Both the position numbers and the translations under genes were made by a program. This document shows, one piece after another, positions 47,255-60,660 of a stretch of DNA of 64,000 nt (position 1 is the first letter of the stretch; every line of letters starts with the position of its first letter). This DNA is from Cyrtodaria siliqua (lineage: Eukaryota; Mollusca; Bivalvia; Adapedonta; Hiatellidae): the NCBI GenBank assembly GCA_037043455.1, contig JAWPHD010001269.1, positions 62,001 to 126,000 of the forward strand, in the 5' to 3' direction. The notes under the pieces were generated by a model. That model searched no databases and was not told the origin of the DNA. It saw only the letters and a list, made by a program, of their open reading frames with translations.

Positions 47255-48900
47255 ACAGGACCATATAAATGACTATTTTGCATGACCATACATGTGCTTC
47301 TTCTCCAGGACCTTATAAACGTCCCTTATGTAGGACCTTGTAAACGCCTCTTCTGTAGGACTTTATAAACGCCTCTTCTATAGGACCTTATAAACGTCTC
47401 GACTTTAGGACCTTAAAAACGCCTCTTCTATAGGACCTTATAACCGTCTCTTCTGTAGGACCTTATAAACGCCTCTTCTGCAAGACCTTGTAAACGTCTC
47501 TTCTGTATGACTTTATAAACGTCTCCTCTGTAGGACCTTGTAAACGTCTCTTCAGTAGGACATTATAAACGCCTCTTCTGCAATACCTTGTAAACGTTTC
47601 TTCTGTAGGACCTTATAAACGTCTCCAGACCTTATAAACGTCTCTTCGGTAGGACCTTCTAAACGTCTCTTCTGTAGAACCATATAAACGTCTTCGCTGT
47701 AGGACCTTGTAAACGTCTCATCAGTAGGACCTAATACAGGTTTTTCTGTAGGACTTATAAACGCCTCTTCTGCAATACCTTGTAAACGTCTCTTCTGTAG
47801 GACCTTATAAACATCTCTTGACCTAATAAACGTCTCTTCTGTAGGACCTTATAAACGTCTCTTGTGTAGGACCTTATAAACGTCTCTTCTTTAGGACCTT
47901 ATAAACGTCTCTTTTGCAGGACTTTATAAATGCCTCTTCTGCAAGACCTTGTAAACGTCTCTTCTGAAGGACCTTATAAACGTCTCTTCTGTAGGACCTT
48001 ACAAACGCCTCTTCTGCAGGACCTTGTAAACGTCCCCTCTGTAGGACCTTATAAACGTCTCTTCTGTAGGACCTTATAAACGTCTCTTCTGTAGGAAATT
48101 ATAAAAGTCTCTTCCGCAGGACCTTATAAAAGTTTCTTCTGTAAGACCTTATGAACGTCTCTTATGTAGGACCTTGTAAACGCCTCTTCTGCAGGACCTT
48201 GTAAACGTCTCTTCTGTAGGACCTCATAAACGTCTCTTATGTAGGACCTTATAAACGTCTTTTCTGTAGGACCTTATAAACGCCTCTTCTGCAGGACCTT
48301 CCTTGCAAACGTCTCTCTGTAGGACCTTGTAAACGCCTCTTCTGTAGGACCTGGTGAAAGCCTTTTCTGCAGGACCTTGTAAACGTCTCTTCTGTAGGAC
48401 CTTATAAACGTCTCTTTTGCATGACCATGTAAACGTCTCTTCTCAAGGACCTTATAAACGCCTCTTCTGCAGCACCTTGAAAACGTCTCTTCTGCATGAC
48501 CGTATTAACATCTCTTCTGCAGGAACTTGTAAACGTCTCTTCTGCAGAACCTTATAAACGTCTCTTCTGCAGGACCTTATAAACGTCTTTTATGTAGGAC
48601 CTTATAAAAGTCTCTTATGCATGACCTTGTAAACGTTAATTCTTCAGGACCTTGTAAACACCTCTTCTGTAGGACAGATTTTACATGACCTTATAAACTT
48701 CTTTTACATGCCTTTATATACGTGTCTTCTGCAAGGACCTTTTAAACCTGTCTTCTGCAGCAGTATATGAATTACTCTCCTCCGAGACTTTAAACATGTC
48801 TCTTCTAAAGGACCTTATTTATTTAACGGATCTTCTGCAGACTCTTATAAATGTCTCTTCTGTATGACTTTATACATGTTATTTCGACAGGACCAAATAT
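47255..48900 (+). repeat. Satellite array, 25-bp unit, about 60 copies
   Basis: Unit: gtaggaccttataaacgtct cttct, with frequent variants (gcagg, ttgtaaac). The array is degenerate at both edges. A short homologous array lies at 57715-58005. Confidence 0.97.
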
Positions 48901-49700
48901 AAGTCTCGTTTTTTTCTGGAGACATGCATGTAAACAAACGAACCGGTCTTACGGTTTAAAGTATATCTTTAACACAATCAAAACATAAGAATTTAAATGT
49001 GAATTATTTAAAGCCAAACTTACTTTAATGCTTTTTTAAAATTAAAAGACTAGATTGGGGGTAAAATACTTCCACTCACACAAATATATAATTAAAATCA
49101 ATTTAAATAAAGAGGCCCTCCCATGTGTTTTGTGAATCTGGGGACCATGAACAATTTGTTATAATAATTTACTAAAAGGGATCCAGGGAACAAGAACCTC
49201 CACCCTACCTGGGAGGGCCTCAAATAAGCGTCCATGAACGCACACAATTAAAATCGGGAAATACCTGTAAGATAATGTATTATACATACAACAGTAATGT
49301 ACTGAAGATTGCCCATCCTTATATAAATACGTGGTTTAGGTAAAAGTTTACTAATATAAAATAACCATTACATTCATCCTGGGAAAATTGTATGTAATAA
49401 TTATACAATGTCTTCCTGTTTGCGTGACAGTTCGTAAGACTACGAGAAGAATAACTCTCTCATAGCAGGATATGTGAATATATCTTTAGCTATATGTTAT
49501 TACTTCTAACACATCAGTTTATGACATTGTGGTTGCTATAAAGCTATTGAGTCATACTAGATAATAGTTGCCGCGTCCTCCTATTCGCATTATATATATT
49601 TCGCAAGCCAAATCTTGGAAATACACAATCTAATATGTGTTATTTCAGATCAGTGCTATAACAAATGGACAAGACATTGTCTATAATCAACAGGAATGAG
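48901..49700. other. Spacer between the two satellite arrays of copy A
   Basis: 49255-49690 is homologous to 58007-58440. 48950-49250 has no counterpart in copy B and contains the small TIR element listed next. No gene seen. Confidence 0.7.
49112..49221. mobile_element. 110-bp TIR element
   Basis: Perfect 12-bp terminal inverted repeats GAGGCCCTCCCA (49112-49123) and TGGGAGGGCCTC (49210-49221). Flanks AAATAA (49105-49110) and AAATAA (49222-49227) may be an imperfect target duplication. It is absent at the matching place in copy B. Confidence 0.7.
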
Positions 49701-50860
49701 ATGCAGGTTTGTTCACTCATCTAAAGGACAAAACAACAATCTTGTAGTCACTCATCTAAAGGACCACATAACCATCTTGAGTTTACTCATCTTAAGGACC
49801 ACACAACATTATTTCACTCATCTGAAAGACCACACAACAATATTGTGTTCACTCATCTAAAGGACCACACAACAATATTGTGCTCACTCATCTAAAGGAC
49901 CACACAGCAATCTTGTGTTCAGTCATCTAAAGGACCACACAACAATCTTATTTTCACTCATCTAAAGGACCATAAAACAATCTTGTGTTCACTCATCTAG
50001 AGAACAATACATCAATCTTTTGTTCATTCATCTAAAGGACCACACAGCAATATTGTGTTCACTCATCCAAAGACCATACAACAACCTTGTGTTCACTCAT
50101 CTAGAAAACCACACAAAAACATTCTGTTTACTCATCTAAAGGACCATACAACTGTCTTGTGTTCACTCATCTAGAGGATCACACAACAATATTATGTTCA
50201 CCATCTAGAGGACCACACAGCAATCTTGTGTTCAGTCATCTAAAGGACCACACAACAATCTTATTTTCACTCATCTAAAGGACCATAAAACAATCTTGTG
50301 TTCACTCATCTAGAGAACAATACATCAATCTTTTGTTCATTCATCTAAAGGACCACACAGAAATATTGTGTTCACTCATCCAAAGACCATACAACAACCT
50401 TGTGTTCACTCATCTAGAAAACCACACAAAAACATTCTGTTTACTCATCTAAAGGACCATACAACTGTCTTGTGTTCACTCATCTAGAGGATCACACAAC
50501 AATATTATGTTCACCATCTAGAGGACCACACAACAATATTGTGTTCAATCATCTAGAGGACCACACAACAATATTGTGTTTACTCATCTAAAGGACCACA
50601 CAACAATCTTGTATTCAAACATCTAAAGGACCACAGAACTATCTTGTTTTCACTCATTTAATGTATCACAGAATAATCTTGTGTTCACTGATCTGAAGGA
50701 CCACACAACAGTATGGTGTTCACTCATCTAAAGGACCACACAACACCCTTGCGTTCACTCATCTAAAGGACCATACAACAAGCTGGTGTTCACTCATTTA
50801 AAGGACCACACAACAATCTTGTGTTCAATCATCTAAATGACCAAACAACAATCGTGCTGC
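49700..50860 (+). repeat. Satellite array, 35-bp unit, about 32 copies
   Basis: Unit: cactcatctaaaggaccaca caacaatcttgtgtt. A 313-bp block (from 49921) is repeated almost identically from 50234. Copy B has one unit at the matching place (about 58455-58490). Confidence 0.97.
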
Positions 50861-51154
50861 ATTACCAATTGTTTTGAGACGTCGAAATATGAGTATTTAA
50901 TAAGTAGTCTCTCACGACAAAAAGCAAGACATTCGACATTTTAAGAGTTTAATAAAATTAAATATAAACATATAAATATTGTGTCATAGATTGAGTTATA
51001 ATCAAATATCACTTCTAATCTTTTGTTTAAAGACTTTTTTAATGCAAATGTCTCTTCTTAAAAAAACGTAGCACAATATGTTGTGTAAGAAGTTTCGTTT
51101 CAGTGTCATTGGAAAACCTTAATCACGACTAATACAAAGTATGGAAAAATGTCC

Positions 51155-51235
51155 TGGTGTTTAAACCGCAGGAGAACAAACGTTAAGGGTACGACAAGAC
51201 GAGATTAAAGACAAACATCAAACGATGCCGTTCTC
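51155..51235 (-). mobile_element. Small internal PLE tail fragment
   Basis: Antisense: acgttaagggtacgacaaga then acaaacatcaaacg and gccgttc. About 80 bp. Confidence 0.65.
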
Positions 51236-53504
51236 AGTACAATCATATGGATTGTCGAAAAACGCTTGACTCTATGATTTACACCTGATCGCAAAGTTAA
51301 TCGTATTATATTGTCACGAAAGTACGGAATGGTTTTTCACATATTATTAAAGTGCATTAAAGGTATCCGTTGAACTGCGTTTCAAAATATTCAGCTTTTA
51401 AATAATACCACTATTTTATATAGTTTTCGTGTTATATTAAATGTATATGTCGGTTACGAAATATTATACGTATATTATATGCTAATTTTTTATTTTCACT
51501 TAAACATTTAAACGTATAGTATTGCCAAAATCTCCATATATGGAAATATAAATAGATATATATATACGTTAGAAATAATATAATGACAAATGTGTTGGTT
51601 ACATTATGTAAAACTCTTCCCAATAAGGATAATTATAGACACTGCCATTTAAATAGCAATTTATAAACTAGTATTGAGATGTCAAGATATAAACAAAACA
51701 TTTAGACTTAAATTACTGCCACGTGTATGGTTTGATATATATAGTCAATATTAGCAATACCTGAAATCATGTATGGGTTTTTAATTTAGTGTTTAATTTA
51801 AAACATTACATATGGAGTCAAAAACTGAAGAAAAAGTCAAATATTTGGTTTTATCTTAAACACATATTTTCCGGAATGATCAGTTACATTTATCCTAAAT
51901 GATTAGTTTCGGTGTGAATCATTGGTGATATGGCGATTGTTATTCATTATAACTATTTTTAGCAAGTACCTCCACTTATAGAATGTTTAACATGCCATAT
52001 AATTGCATCATTGTTGAGATGGCGCCGTTTTATTTTAATTTAACATGAAATATATCATGCCATCCAGTTGCATGTAAACCTCCGAGATGTAGTCGAATGC
52101 AGTTTCTATAATAAAAAAGCAATCCCTTCTTTTTTATGGAAATGGGCATTATAAGTAGGGGAAAACTGCCCATTTCTTTTCAATTTTGTTGTTGTATGTA
52201 TAGGAAACGTATTAATATGTTTAAATAACTAGATTACTGATGAACATTTTCGAAATTTTGAATCTATGCATACACTTTGTGAGCAGCTATCAATGAAAAC
52301 AGCTCTACCCTTGACCTGTTTGGTAAACAAACAAGAACGTTCTTGCAATCCCACCTTTTCTGATGATTTTTTAAGTTGAAATTAGTTATCTATATGAAAA
52401 TTACACTGCTGAATTATCCATACTTGAGTTGAAGTTGCAGCAAATCATTAATATGTGACATTTAAGAATGATGTCAATGGGGAAAATAATCAGTGGTTTC
52501 ATACCTACATATTATAAAAAAACAAAGTTGGACCGAATTGGTGGGTATCTATGTTGCATAATCAAATGCCTAGTTAGTAGTCGAATTATTTAACCAGATT
52601 GGCTGCTCAGACACCTACCTATTAGGCGCCAGTAGTCTAAATTCCAACATATTTCTTACCGATTCCTCACGGAATACAGTAAAGTTAATTAACTAAAATA
52701 AGATAAAGTCAAATAAAGTACCTAACAATATTCTTGTCACGCATCCTTGGCTAGATCGATTGATTAGATTAATTATTTACTGTGTGTTTATGATTTAATG
52801 CTTCTAATATGTAAGTGATATTGACTGTTCATTTTCTGTTTGTTCACACAAGTCAATAATTTGATGGTTGGTGATATGAGAACATTTTATCTCGCCCAGG
52901 CCCCACAACCAAATATCCACACAAAACAATGTCAATGAAATACTGTTAAGAAACCAATTAACAATGGCACGTTAGTCAGATGTTTTTCTTCCAAATGAGC
53001 TAACAATTCGCAAATAAATGTACATAAAACTCATTCATAGTTGTTCATAGTGTGCACTATAACCACACAGAGTTATATTAAAAAGTCGACTCGCTTAATA
53101 TATTCAAATAATTATTAACACTGGTTTTCAAATAAGCTCATTAAGTAGAAGGCCCGATTTTAAAAACATCAATCTTGAAGCTATTCAAGAGCCTCAATGA
53201 GCTAAATATTTCCCCAAAAACTTGCAGTTTCTGCGAAAACATAACCCCACCATGAAAAACAAGCAAATTAAAATACAAAACACAATGTTGTAAGTGATAT
53301 GACGTCGCTGATATCTCAGGCTTATACTTGCGCTAACTAATTATTTATATTTACCAACGCGTTCATTATTTTCAATAATAAATCCTTTAAGATCCTCTAT
53401 TTGTCAATTAGTGCACTATTCCTTTGAATATAATTATACTACACTACATCATACAAACAATCTATTCGATATATAATTATAAACGCCCGGGAATAAACAG
53501 ACGT
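51236..53504. other. AT-rich DNA without recognised features
   Basis: Only 53350-53504 is notable, as part of the duplication shared with 59130-59295. Confidence 0.5.
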
Positions 53505-54622
53505 TCTTGATAACGGTAAAGTTTCATCAATAAGCACTTATGACTTCTCTACACTATATACAACCTTACCACATCACCTTATTAAAGACAAGCTAATTTT
53601 TCTTATTCAAAAAACATTCGCTAGAGAAAATACTACATTTTTGGCATGAATAATATTAAAGCGTTTTTTACTAACGGCAGCTTAGACAAATATACTATAT
53701 GGACTTGCTATGAAAATTGTGAAGCACTCATCTTCCTATTAGATAATATTTTCGTGAGGTATGGAACCACCGTTTATAGACAAATTGTTGGTATCCCTAT
53801 GGGTACGAACTGTGCACCACTTGTCGTAGATTTGTTTTTATTTTGCTATGAAAGAGTTTTCATGTTGAGTCTTTCACCAGATACTCAGGCAGATGTTATT
53901 GAAGCCTTTAATGACACCTCTCGGTATCTGGATGACATATTGAATATTGACAACCCTTTCTTTCCAGCAATGGTTAATAATATTTATCCTAAAGAACTTC
54001 AGCTTAACAAAGCTAACATATCTGATAATAACGCTTCTTTTCTTGATTTAGATATCTCGATTGAAAATGGTGAAATAATTAGAAAAATCTATGACAAGAG
54101 AGATGATTTTAATTTTGACATTGTTAATTATACCCACTTGGATGGAGATGTTCCCCGAGCAACTTCTTGTGGGGTGCATGTGTCTCAACTTATTCGTTTC
54201 TCAAGATCTTGTACTCAGTTGAGGACTTTAATATTCGTAATCTTTGTATAACTAAAATGCTACTCAATCAAGGGTACCGTTACCATAAACTTGGTAAAAC
54301 ATTTGCAAAATTGTATTATCGTAACCCTGATCTTCTTTCCAAATATAAAAGTAAATTAAGGACTCTTCTGCGACAAGGACTATCACAACCTGACTTCTGT
54401 GGTGATGTGATTTATAAACTTCGTAAGATTCTTGGTCATGATCACTTTCATACTATCTTTGTTAAACTTGTTAAAAAGTTAATCAAAAGAGGTTATGACC
54501 CTATCATTTTGCAACGTACTGCATGCTTGGTGGTGGACCCTTTTATAGTTCGCCACTATGCTTTCCTCTTTAATTGTACGATGATCGGACAGGCTGTGGA
54601 CCCTATGATGACGCCGACCTAA
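53505..54622 (+). pseudogene. Penelope-like RT, 5' truncated, best-preserved catalytic core on the plus strand
   Basis: Coding trace begins near 53524 with SSISTYDFSTLYTTLPHHLI. A small insertion at about 53646 (ggcatgaataatatt where copy 1 has ggcaggtaatatt) shifts frame into 53646-54251. That frame holds VRYGTTVYRQIVGIPMGTNC, APLVVDLFLF, SRYLDDILNIDNPFF and DDFNFDIVNYTHLDGDVPRA. A second shift near 54200 moves the C-terminal third into 54167-54622 (GYRYHKLGKTFAKLYYRNPD to the conserved TPT end). The intact YLDD and long frames suggest a relatively young copy. It sits inside segmental copy A and has no counterpart in copy B. Confidence 0.88.
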
Positions 54623-55120
54623 ATCCCATTGGGACGGTTGCGTTTGATGTTTGTCTATGATCTTTCTTGTCGTGCCCTTAATGGTTTATTCTCATGTTGT
54701 TCTGGCTTCTGCCAAATCATTGAGTACCTTCATTGTGGCTTTCTAAGCTATTGTTGTTTTGTATTATATTTACACGAGTATATTTGTGTTTTACTTATAT
54801 TAATTATTGATGCTGCCTTGTTGGTTAGAGATTAGATCATGGCGGGGATTTCTTTATTTACACTGTCCTGTTTTAATGGGATAACGGTAGGGTAAGTGTG
54901 AGGTTTGATGCACCCTAGAACGGGTTTAAAACCCCAGTGGCATTCTTTGACACTGACCGTTCCAAGGTGGTAGCCCTATTGTCAACCCTTTTGTGTTTGT
55001 GATGTCGTTTGCATTTAATATTATTTTTGCCTTCTTGTTTGTCTGTTTGCGTGTTTGTTTCTGTGTTTTGTGGTTGACTGTCCTCCTTGAAAAATGATAT
55101 TTTTATATTTCTTTATAATA
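54623..55120 (+). mobile_element. 3' tail of the 53.5-kb PLE copy
   Basis: Complete tail ending tgatatttttatatttcttt. The structured region spans about 54877-54990, where the closing stem is weaker (ataacggtaggg with ccctattgtc). Confidence 0.85.
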
Positions 55121-55827
55121 ATGATACAATTAAGTCCAATTCAATCTCTTTTTTTCCTTTTAAATGGACATATAATAAAGAAATCAAGTGATATAGTTCA
55201 ACGTTTATACAGAAGTGAGAGATAGAGACAGAATTTAGAGAAACACAGAAGGAAAGGATCAAAACATAATCGTTCTAGTTTTAAACAACTTCTCTAGAGA
55301 GGTGCATATTAACTCCTACAAATGATACGTTCGCCACATGCTACGTCACTGTGATAATAACACAGATAACTAACATCGAAAATGTCTGTGTTTGGTGGTC
55401 AGCCATGAACCTAACATGTAAAACAAAAAAGTTTAGCATCAATTAATTCCTGTTTCAAACCTGCATTCACAAACTTGTTTAAATCGTTCATTATTCCCGA
55501 TCTTGTATCAACCAAAACAGCTATTATAATATCGATAGCAATACACTGGGGGAGAAAAAATGATTTTTTTCTTCGGCCATAATTGTTGATTTGATTAGTA
55601 GGTTTCCAACAGGATCTAGGTTAATTGCTATGAATCTGATTTAAGACTCCAGGGAGTTTAAATACTATCGAACAATATACTAATGTACCAGTTTTCTCAT
55701 CTATGTGGTCAATGGCATTATTCTCTTGGAACCGTCCGTCACCGTATCTCATCTATCGTAGACAGTGTATGTGACACATCTTTGATTAATTTTTTAGGTT
55801 TTGACGTTAGAAATATATTAGACATTA

Positions 55828-56097
55828 CGTGGTCTAGCCTTATTTCCACTAAGCAATGGGAAAGCATATATTAGCAGGATTTTAAAACGCATATCGCGAC
55901 AATAATACATGTTTTAAAACATGTTTTACTGAAATATGCGATAACCTGTTTACAATTTCCTATTAAATATTCTAATTTATTTACAATATGCAAACATTTT
56001 AAACCAGATTAAGATTTTATTTCATACCTCAGCCAACCTGTTTTCGCTTCTTGGAGAAGGGGTTGGATGAGGTATGAAAGGTAATATGCTGACCACG
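55828..56097 (+). mobile_element. TA-flanked MITE with terminal hairpin, copy 3
   Basis: CGTGGTC...GACCACG with TA on both sides, 270 bp. Hairpin TTTCATACCTCA (56020-56031) with TGAGGTATGAAA (56068-56079). Compared with copy 1, C-G has become T-A at one pair. Confidence 0.85.
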
Positions 56098-56356
56098 TAA
56101 TGACTATGGAAGGATAGGGCATGTTTACATATTCCAATAGGAACTACTAACTACCCATAGTATAAAATGTTGAATTTCAATCGATTTACATAAACAGCTG
56201 TAATTTTAATGAAAGTAATTGAGTTGCTCATGTACCAAGCTTGAAAACAGCTCATCCAAAAATGTATCGCATAAAATTGTTGTGCAGTTATGTCGGAATA
56301 CTCTTCAAATGTACCCATACGATATTATTACCAGGTATATATATATATATATATGT

Positions 56357-56590
56357 ATACTTAACGCCATTAAAAGTGCAAGTTTTTTTATTTTGTGTTA
56401 TTTTTTTAAATAAGATGTCTCCAAGATCGATTGCATAATTCCCATTTTACTTCTTTCAATACATGAATTTGATCGGTCACCAGATTTATAGGGAATGTGG
56501 CTAATTTCTAACATTTACATAACACTACAATCGATCTTGGAAATAACCACAAAATAAAAAAAACTTGCACTTTTAATGGCGTAAAGTATA
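56357..56590. mobile_element. MITE with long inverted repeats inserted in a TA run
   Basis: Left end TATACTTAACGCCATTAAAA and right end ttttaatggcgtaaagtata are complementary. Complementarity continues through gtgcaagtttttttat to ccaagatcgattg with small indels. It sits in a (TA)n tract. Confidence 0.88.
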
Positions 56591-57498
56591 TATATAATTT
56601 TTATTATATATATTTAAAATATAATATTGGAGCGTTAGGTGTTTTTTTTAATATCTAAACATATATAACTAATTCGTCTCAAAATTACGTTGTCTTTGGA
56701 AAGAACGTTTGCGAAGTGACCGTGTCTTTTTGACAATACATTTTGTTTTCATTTCTTTAAATTGTATTTTGAGAAAATGCATACGCAACTTTAGTTTTGT
56801 TTTCTTAGATTTGTATTAATGTTTTTATGACTAGTAAACTACCTTTAAGAAAATGATGTTATTTTGACCGTCTTAGATGACACATGGAAAATACTAACAC
56901 TAATATACACGATGTCAATGCTATGTTATTATATGAGATGAGTGATTTTACAGACGAAGCTCAAAAGCGATAACATACAGTCGCCTACCAATAAAGAAGA
57001 GAACGTTTACATTCTAGACAAGATATGCCTGATAAAAATGGTTAATAAAGTAAATATGAGTGTACAATGGGAGAAAATTCTGTTTACTCGGGCTAAATAT
57101 CGAGTTAAAGTCCTATCAGTAGTTTTCAAGTTATGCTTCATCAATATAACCCGCATATGTAATCGCTATGTCACATTGTAACTTTGTTAACATTATGAAA
57201 AAAAGTATTGTTGAATATGTCTTGAAAAGCTGCAAGGTTTAAATGTGTTCACATGTGTGGCCTGTTGCTATCAGATTGCCTTTGCGAATACGCTTCTCGT
57301 TTAAAGTGTACATACCCTTGTATTAGTTGATTATGACCGAGAACACAATCAATATATGGCAACAGTACACAAGGAAAGGACATGTTATGTGTTTTTAATT
57401 ATAGTTTATTTTATGTCCAGTTGGAAAGCAGTTTATTTACAAATAATGTTAGACTCCGGACAGTTTGCATACTACTGACGAAATCTGTGAAATTGGCG
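56591..57498. other. Unannotated DNA
   Basis: 56795-56880 matches the last 70 bp of the window (segmental duplication). No gene supported; the frame at 56942-57181 is unrecognised. Confidence 0.5.
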
Positions 57499-57619
57499 CA
57501 TATGTAGAGTTATATATGGATTAGTCCTCGCAAAAATGTTTCCCACTGTACTGTAACCATATGTAGCGTTATATATGGATTAGTCTTCGGCAACAATGTT
57601 TCCCACTGTACTGTAACCA
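57499..57619. repeat. 59-bp tandem duplication
   Basis: Two units of catatgtag.gttatatatgga ... tttcccactgtactgtaacc. Confidence 0.95.
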
Positions 57620-57714
57620 CATTATTAAGACACAGATTATCACATGCATGGGCAGTGGATTCTGTGGCTTGGGGAACCATTGAAGGCAATGATGATTGTA
57701 TACTAGATAAGCAC

Positions 57715-58005
57715 ATGACCTCATAAATGTCTCTTGTGCAGGACCTTGGAGGTGTATATTCTGCAGAACGTTATACATTTCTCTACTTAGGACCTTATAA
57801 ATGTCTCTTATTCATGACCTTATGCATGTCTCTTATGTAGCACTTTGGAGGTGTATCTTCTGCAGAACGTTATACATTTCTCTACTTAGGACCTTTTAAA
57901 TGTCTCTTATTTAGGACTTATAAATGTCTTTTATTCATTTATAAACGGTTCTTCTAAAATAATACCTTATAAATGTCTTCTTCAGTACGGTATTCATGTC
58001 CCGTA
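57715..58005 (+). repeat. Short 25-bp satellite array
   Basis: About eleven degenerate units of ggaccttataaatgtctctt-type sequence, homologous to the 60-copy array of copy A. Confidence 0.85.
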
Positions 58006-58739
58006 AAAGCAACGGGAAATAACTAAGATTATCTGTAAGTTATGCAATATTAACGTACAGAAGATTGTCCAGCCCTATATAAATACGTGATCTAAGTTAA
58101 AGTGTTATTGACATAAATAACTATTATATTTATCCTGGTAAAATTGTCTGTAATAATTATGCCATTTCTTCATGTTTGCGTGACATTTCGTAAGCCTACG
58201 AGAAGAATTACTCTCTCATAGCACGATATGTTATTATGCTTAGCTATATGTTATTACTTCTAACACACCAGTTTATGACATTGTGGTCGTTATAAAGCTA
58301 TTGTGTCATAATAGATAATAATTACCGCGTCCTCCTTTTTGCATTATATCTTTCGCACGCCAACTCTTAGAAATACGCAATCTAAAGTGTGTTATTTCAG
58401 ATCAAACTATAACTAAGTGACTAGAAAATAATCAACAGGAATGAGATACTGTTTTATTCACTGATCTAGAGGAACATACAACAATCGGGCTACATTACTA
58501 CATACAATTGTTTTGAACACTCGCATATGACAGATATTTGGCATTAAACATAATTATCTAAATATAAATTTAAAATTATAAAAAAAATGTAATAGGTTGA
58601 GAAATAATCACGTATCAAATACAATATTTTTTCAATGCAAATGCCTTCTTCTTTAGAAAATGTGTAAGAATGTCTCTATAAAGGAATTTCAATGGCTTTC
58701 ACAAATCTAAACATGACTAACAAAACGTGTCTGAGAAAT

Positions 58740-58875
58740 TTATTCATTCATTCATTCTTCATTCATTCATTCATTCATTCATTCATTCATTCATTCATTC
58801 ATTCATTCATTCATTCATTCATTCATTTATTCATTTATTTATATATTTATTTATTTATTTATATATTATTTATTT
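58740..58875. repeat. (ATTC)n / (ATTT)n microsatellite
   Basis: More than 15 ATTC units followed by ATTT and TATTT variants. Confidence 0.98.
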
Positions 58876-60246
58876 AATAGGAGGGGGTGAAAGAGGGAAA
58901 TCCCTATCAAAAATAGAGTTTTTATATTAAACTTCTCAAACGATTTTCAAAAGTTGACCCCGTTTCTTTTATAATTAATTTTTTTCAGTAAAGCCATAAT
59001 TGCTAAGAAACGTTTGACTCAATCAAGCGCTCTAAACGATAAGTACGTACGTACTTACTATCTACTTATACTGTATATCTACTAATTAAATATACTCAGC
59101 AATAATATCTCAGATAGCTCTAAGAGTTTATATATGTACTTGTTCATTAATTTCAATAATAAATCATACATGATCCTCTGATAGTCAATTAGACTACTAT
59201 TCCGTTGAATATAATTATAAAACACCATATCATGACAACAATCTTTTTGATATATATGTGTTTACCCCCGGGCATGAACAGTGTTTTTGGAAGGTGCGGT
59301 CAGGCAACCGTCCTATGCCTCTGGCGAACAACGAATTTCTATCACCAGATTACAGCGCGATAAAAGTAGTACCATTTGCAAGGCTGTAAATAAGCAAAAG
59401 ATCCATATATTGACAAAATATTGATAAATGTGTAAGCGCTGGTATCTATTATGTTATTTTAACTTAAGGTTAAGTAATATGCTGTTTTTGAAGGGATGTG
59501 GTCCTGTAAAAATTAATGCGCATATGTATTATAACGTAAACAAGCGTATGCATGAGGTTGAGAGTAAAGGCCGTACCGTACCGTACATTCCAAAATATAA
59601 CAAAAATAGCAGGTGCGTAGTTAGCAGGATACTGAAAATAACAATGAATAGTTTAGTAACGAATCTAATGGAGATTGTCGGTATTTTATCAGTATAGGAA
59701 GGATGTATATAACGACAAACGATAATGTTCATTAATTTATTTATATAATATATTAGAACAACTAGCATGCATACATGAAACAGATATATATCCGATGTAA
59801 TTAACATGTCCGACATGGTGTCAATAACATGACCAATAAATTAATGACATTAAATAACGTAACAATTCAAATATGTAATTTAAAGGTGTGACAAACACTT
59901 AGGCAGATTTCTAGTGGCATTCACAATTATTAACACAGCAGAATACATGACTAGTCAGCAATATTTATACCAATAATAAAGATTATCCTTGGCAAACCCT
60001 TTTTAATCTATGGACACCTTGTCTGCAAAATATTGATTTTCATGTAATTAAACGTTTTTTAATACGTCAATTCATTACATGCACATTTCAAGTGTAAATA
60101 ATTCGATCGCTATGATATTTAATTGAAACCTTTTATCACATTACATCATGGTAACTATCAAAGGCCGTTCATAAATTTGTGAGTAGAAGAGATTATAAAC
60201 CAAAGATAGACGTCTTTTTATCAAACAATATCATTATTTTCATCAA
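58876..60246. other. Unannotated DNA
   Basis: Contains a segmental-duplication block at 59130-59295. No gene seen. Confidence 0.5.
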
Positions 60247-60315
60247 AATAGGTATAAAAGTAGAACAGGAAATGCAGCTTTCACAGAAAACAGTAAATCC
60301 AAAATCACTCAGAAT
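60247..60315 (-). mobile_element. PLE tail end fragment
   Basis: ataaaagtagaacaggaaat then gcagctttcacagaaaacag. It resembles the 28.13-kb copy. Confidence 0.65.
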
Positions 60316-60600
60316 ACATGTATTTATTTTTTAATTTCATACTTATCCTAGTTCAATGAAGTTTGCTTTGGTTTAGCCATATCGCCACCGAAAACGTCTT
60401 TGCATATATAAATACATCAATATTTCAGACATTCAAGCGGCGATACCGAGGTCATGCATGATTGAATCTGATTGATGTTCGAAAGAAACCGAAGTCTCAT
60501 GCATACGTATGTTGTGACCAACTTTCTCTGACATTTTCTTTTTACATTTATTCCCCTTTGACACTGATACAATTTAAACATGCCTACATAACTTCACATT

Positions 60601-60660
60601 TTATCCCCCGTCGCTGTCCGTCTGTGCTTCCGTCCGTCCGTCCGTCCGTCTGTCCTATCC
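60601..60660. repeat. (CCGT)n microsatellite with flanking dispersed-repeat-like sequence
   Basis: ccgtccgtccgtccgtccgt run. The following aactttggtaatgcctcatc looks like a dispersed repeat I have seen in molluscan DNA, but no second copy is in this window. Confidence 0.7.

Larger units (their letters stand above)
47200..56900 (+). repeat. Segmental duplication, copy A (approximate limits)
   Basis: Six separated blocks match, in the same order and orientation, blocks of copy B: 49255-49690 with 58007-58440; 50840-51145 with 58470-58730; 53350-53520 with 59130-59295; 55140-55800 with 60820-61770; 56215-56330 with 62697-62890; 56795-56880 with 63930-64000. The first limit is set by the shared 25-bp satellite. 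Confidence 0.75.

Noticed and set aside
47255..50860. CRISPR-like array (regular direct repeats)
   Set aside because: The 25- and 35-bp units are contiguous without unique spacers and lie in animal DNA; they are satellites.
58692..58930. Ser/His/Phe-repeat frames
   Set aside because: Translation of an (ATTC)n microsatellite.
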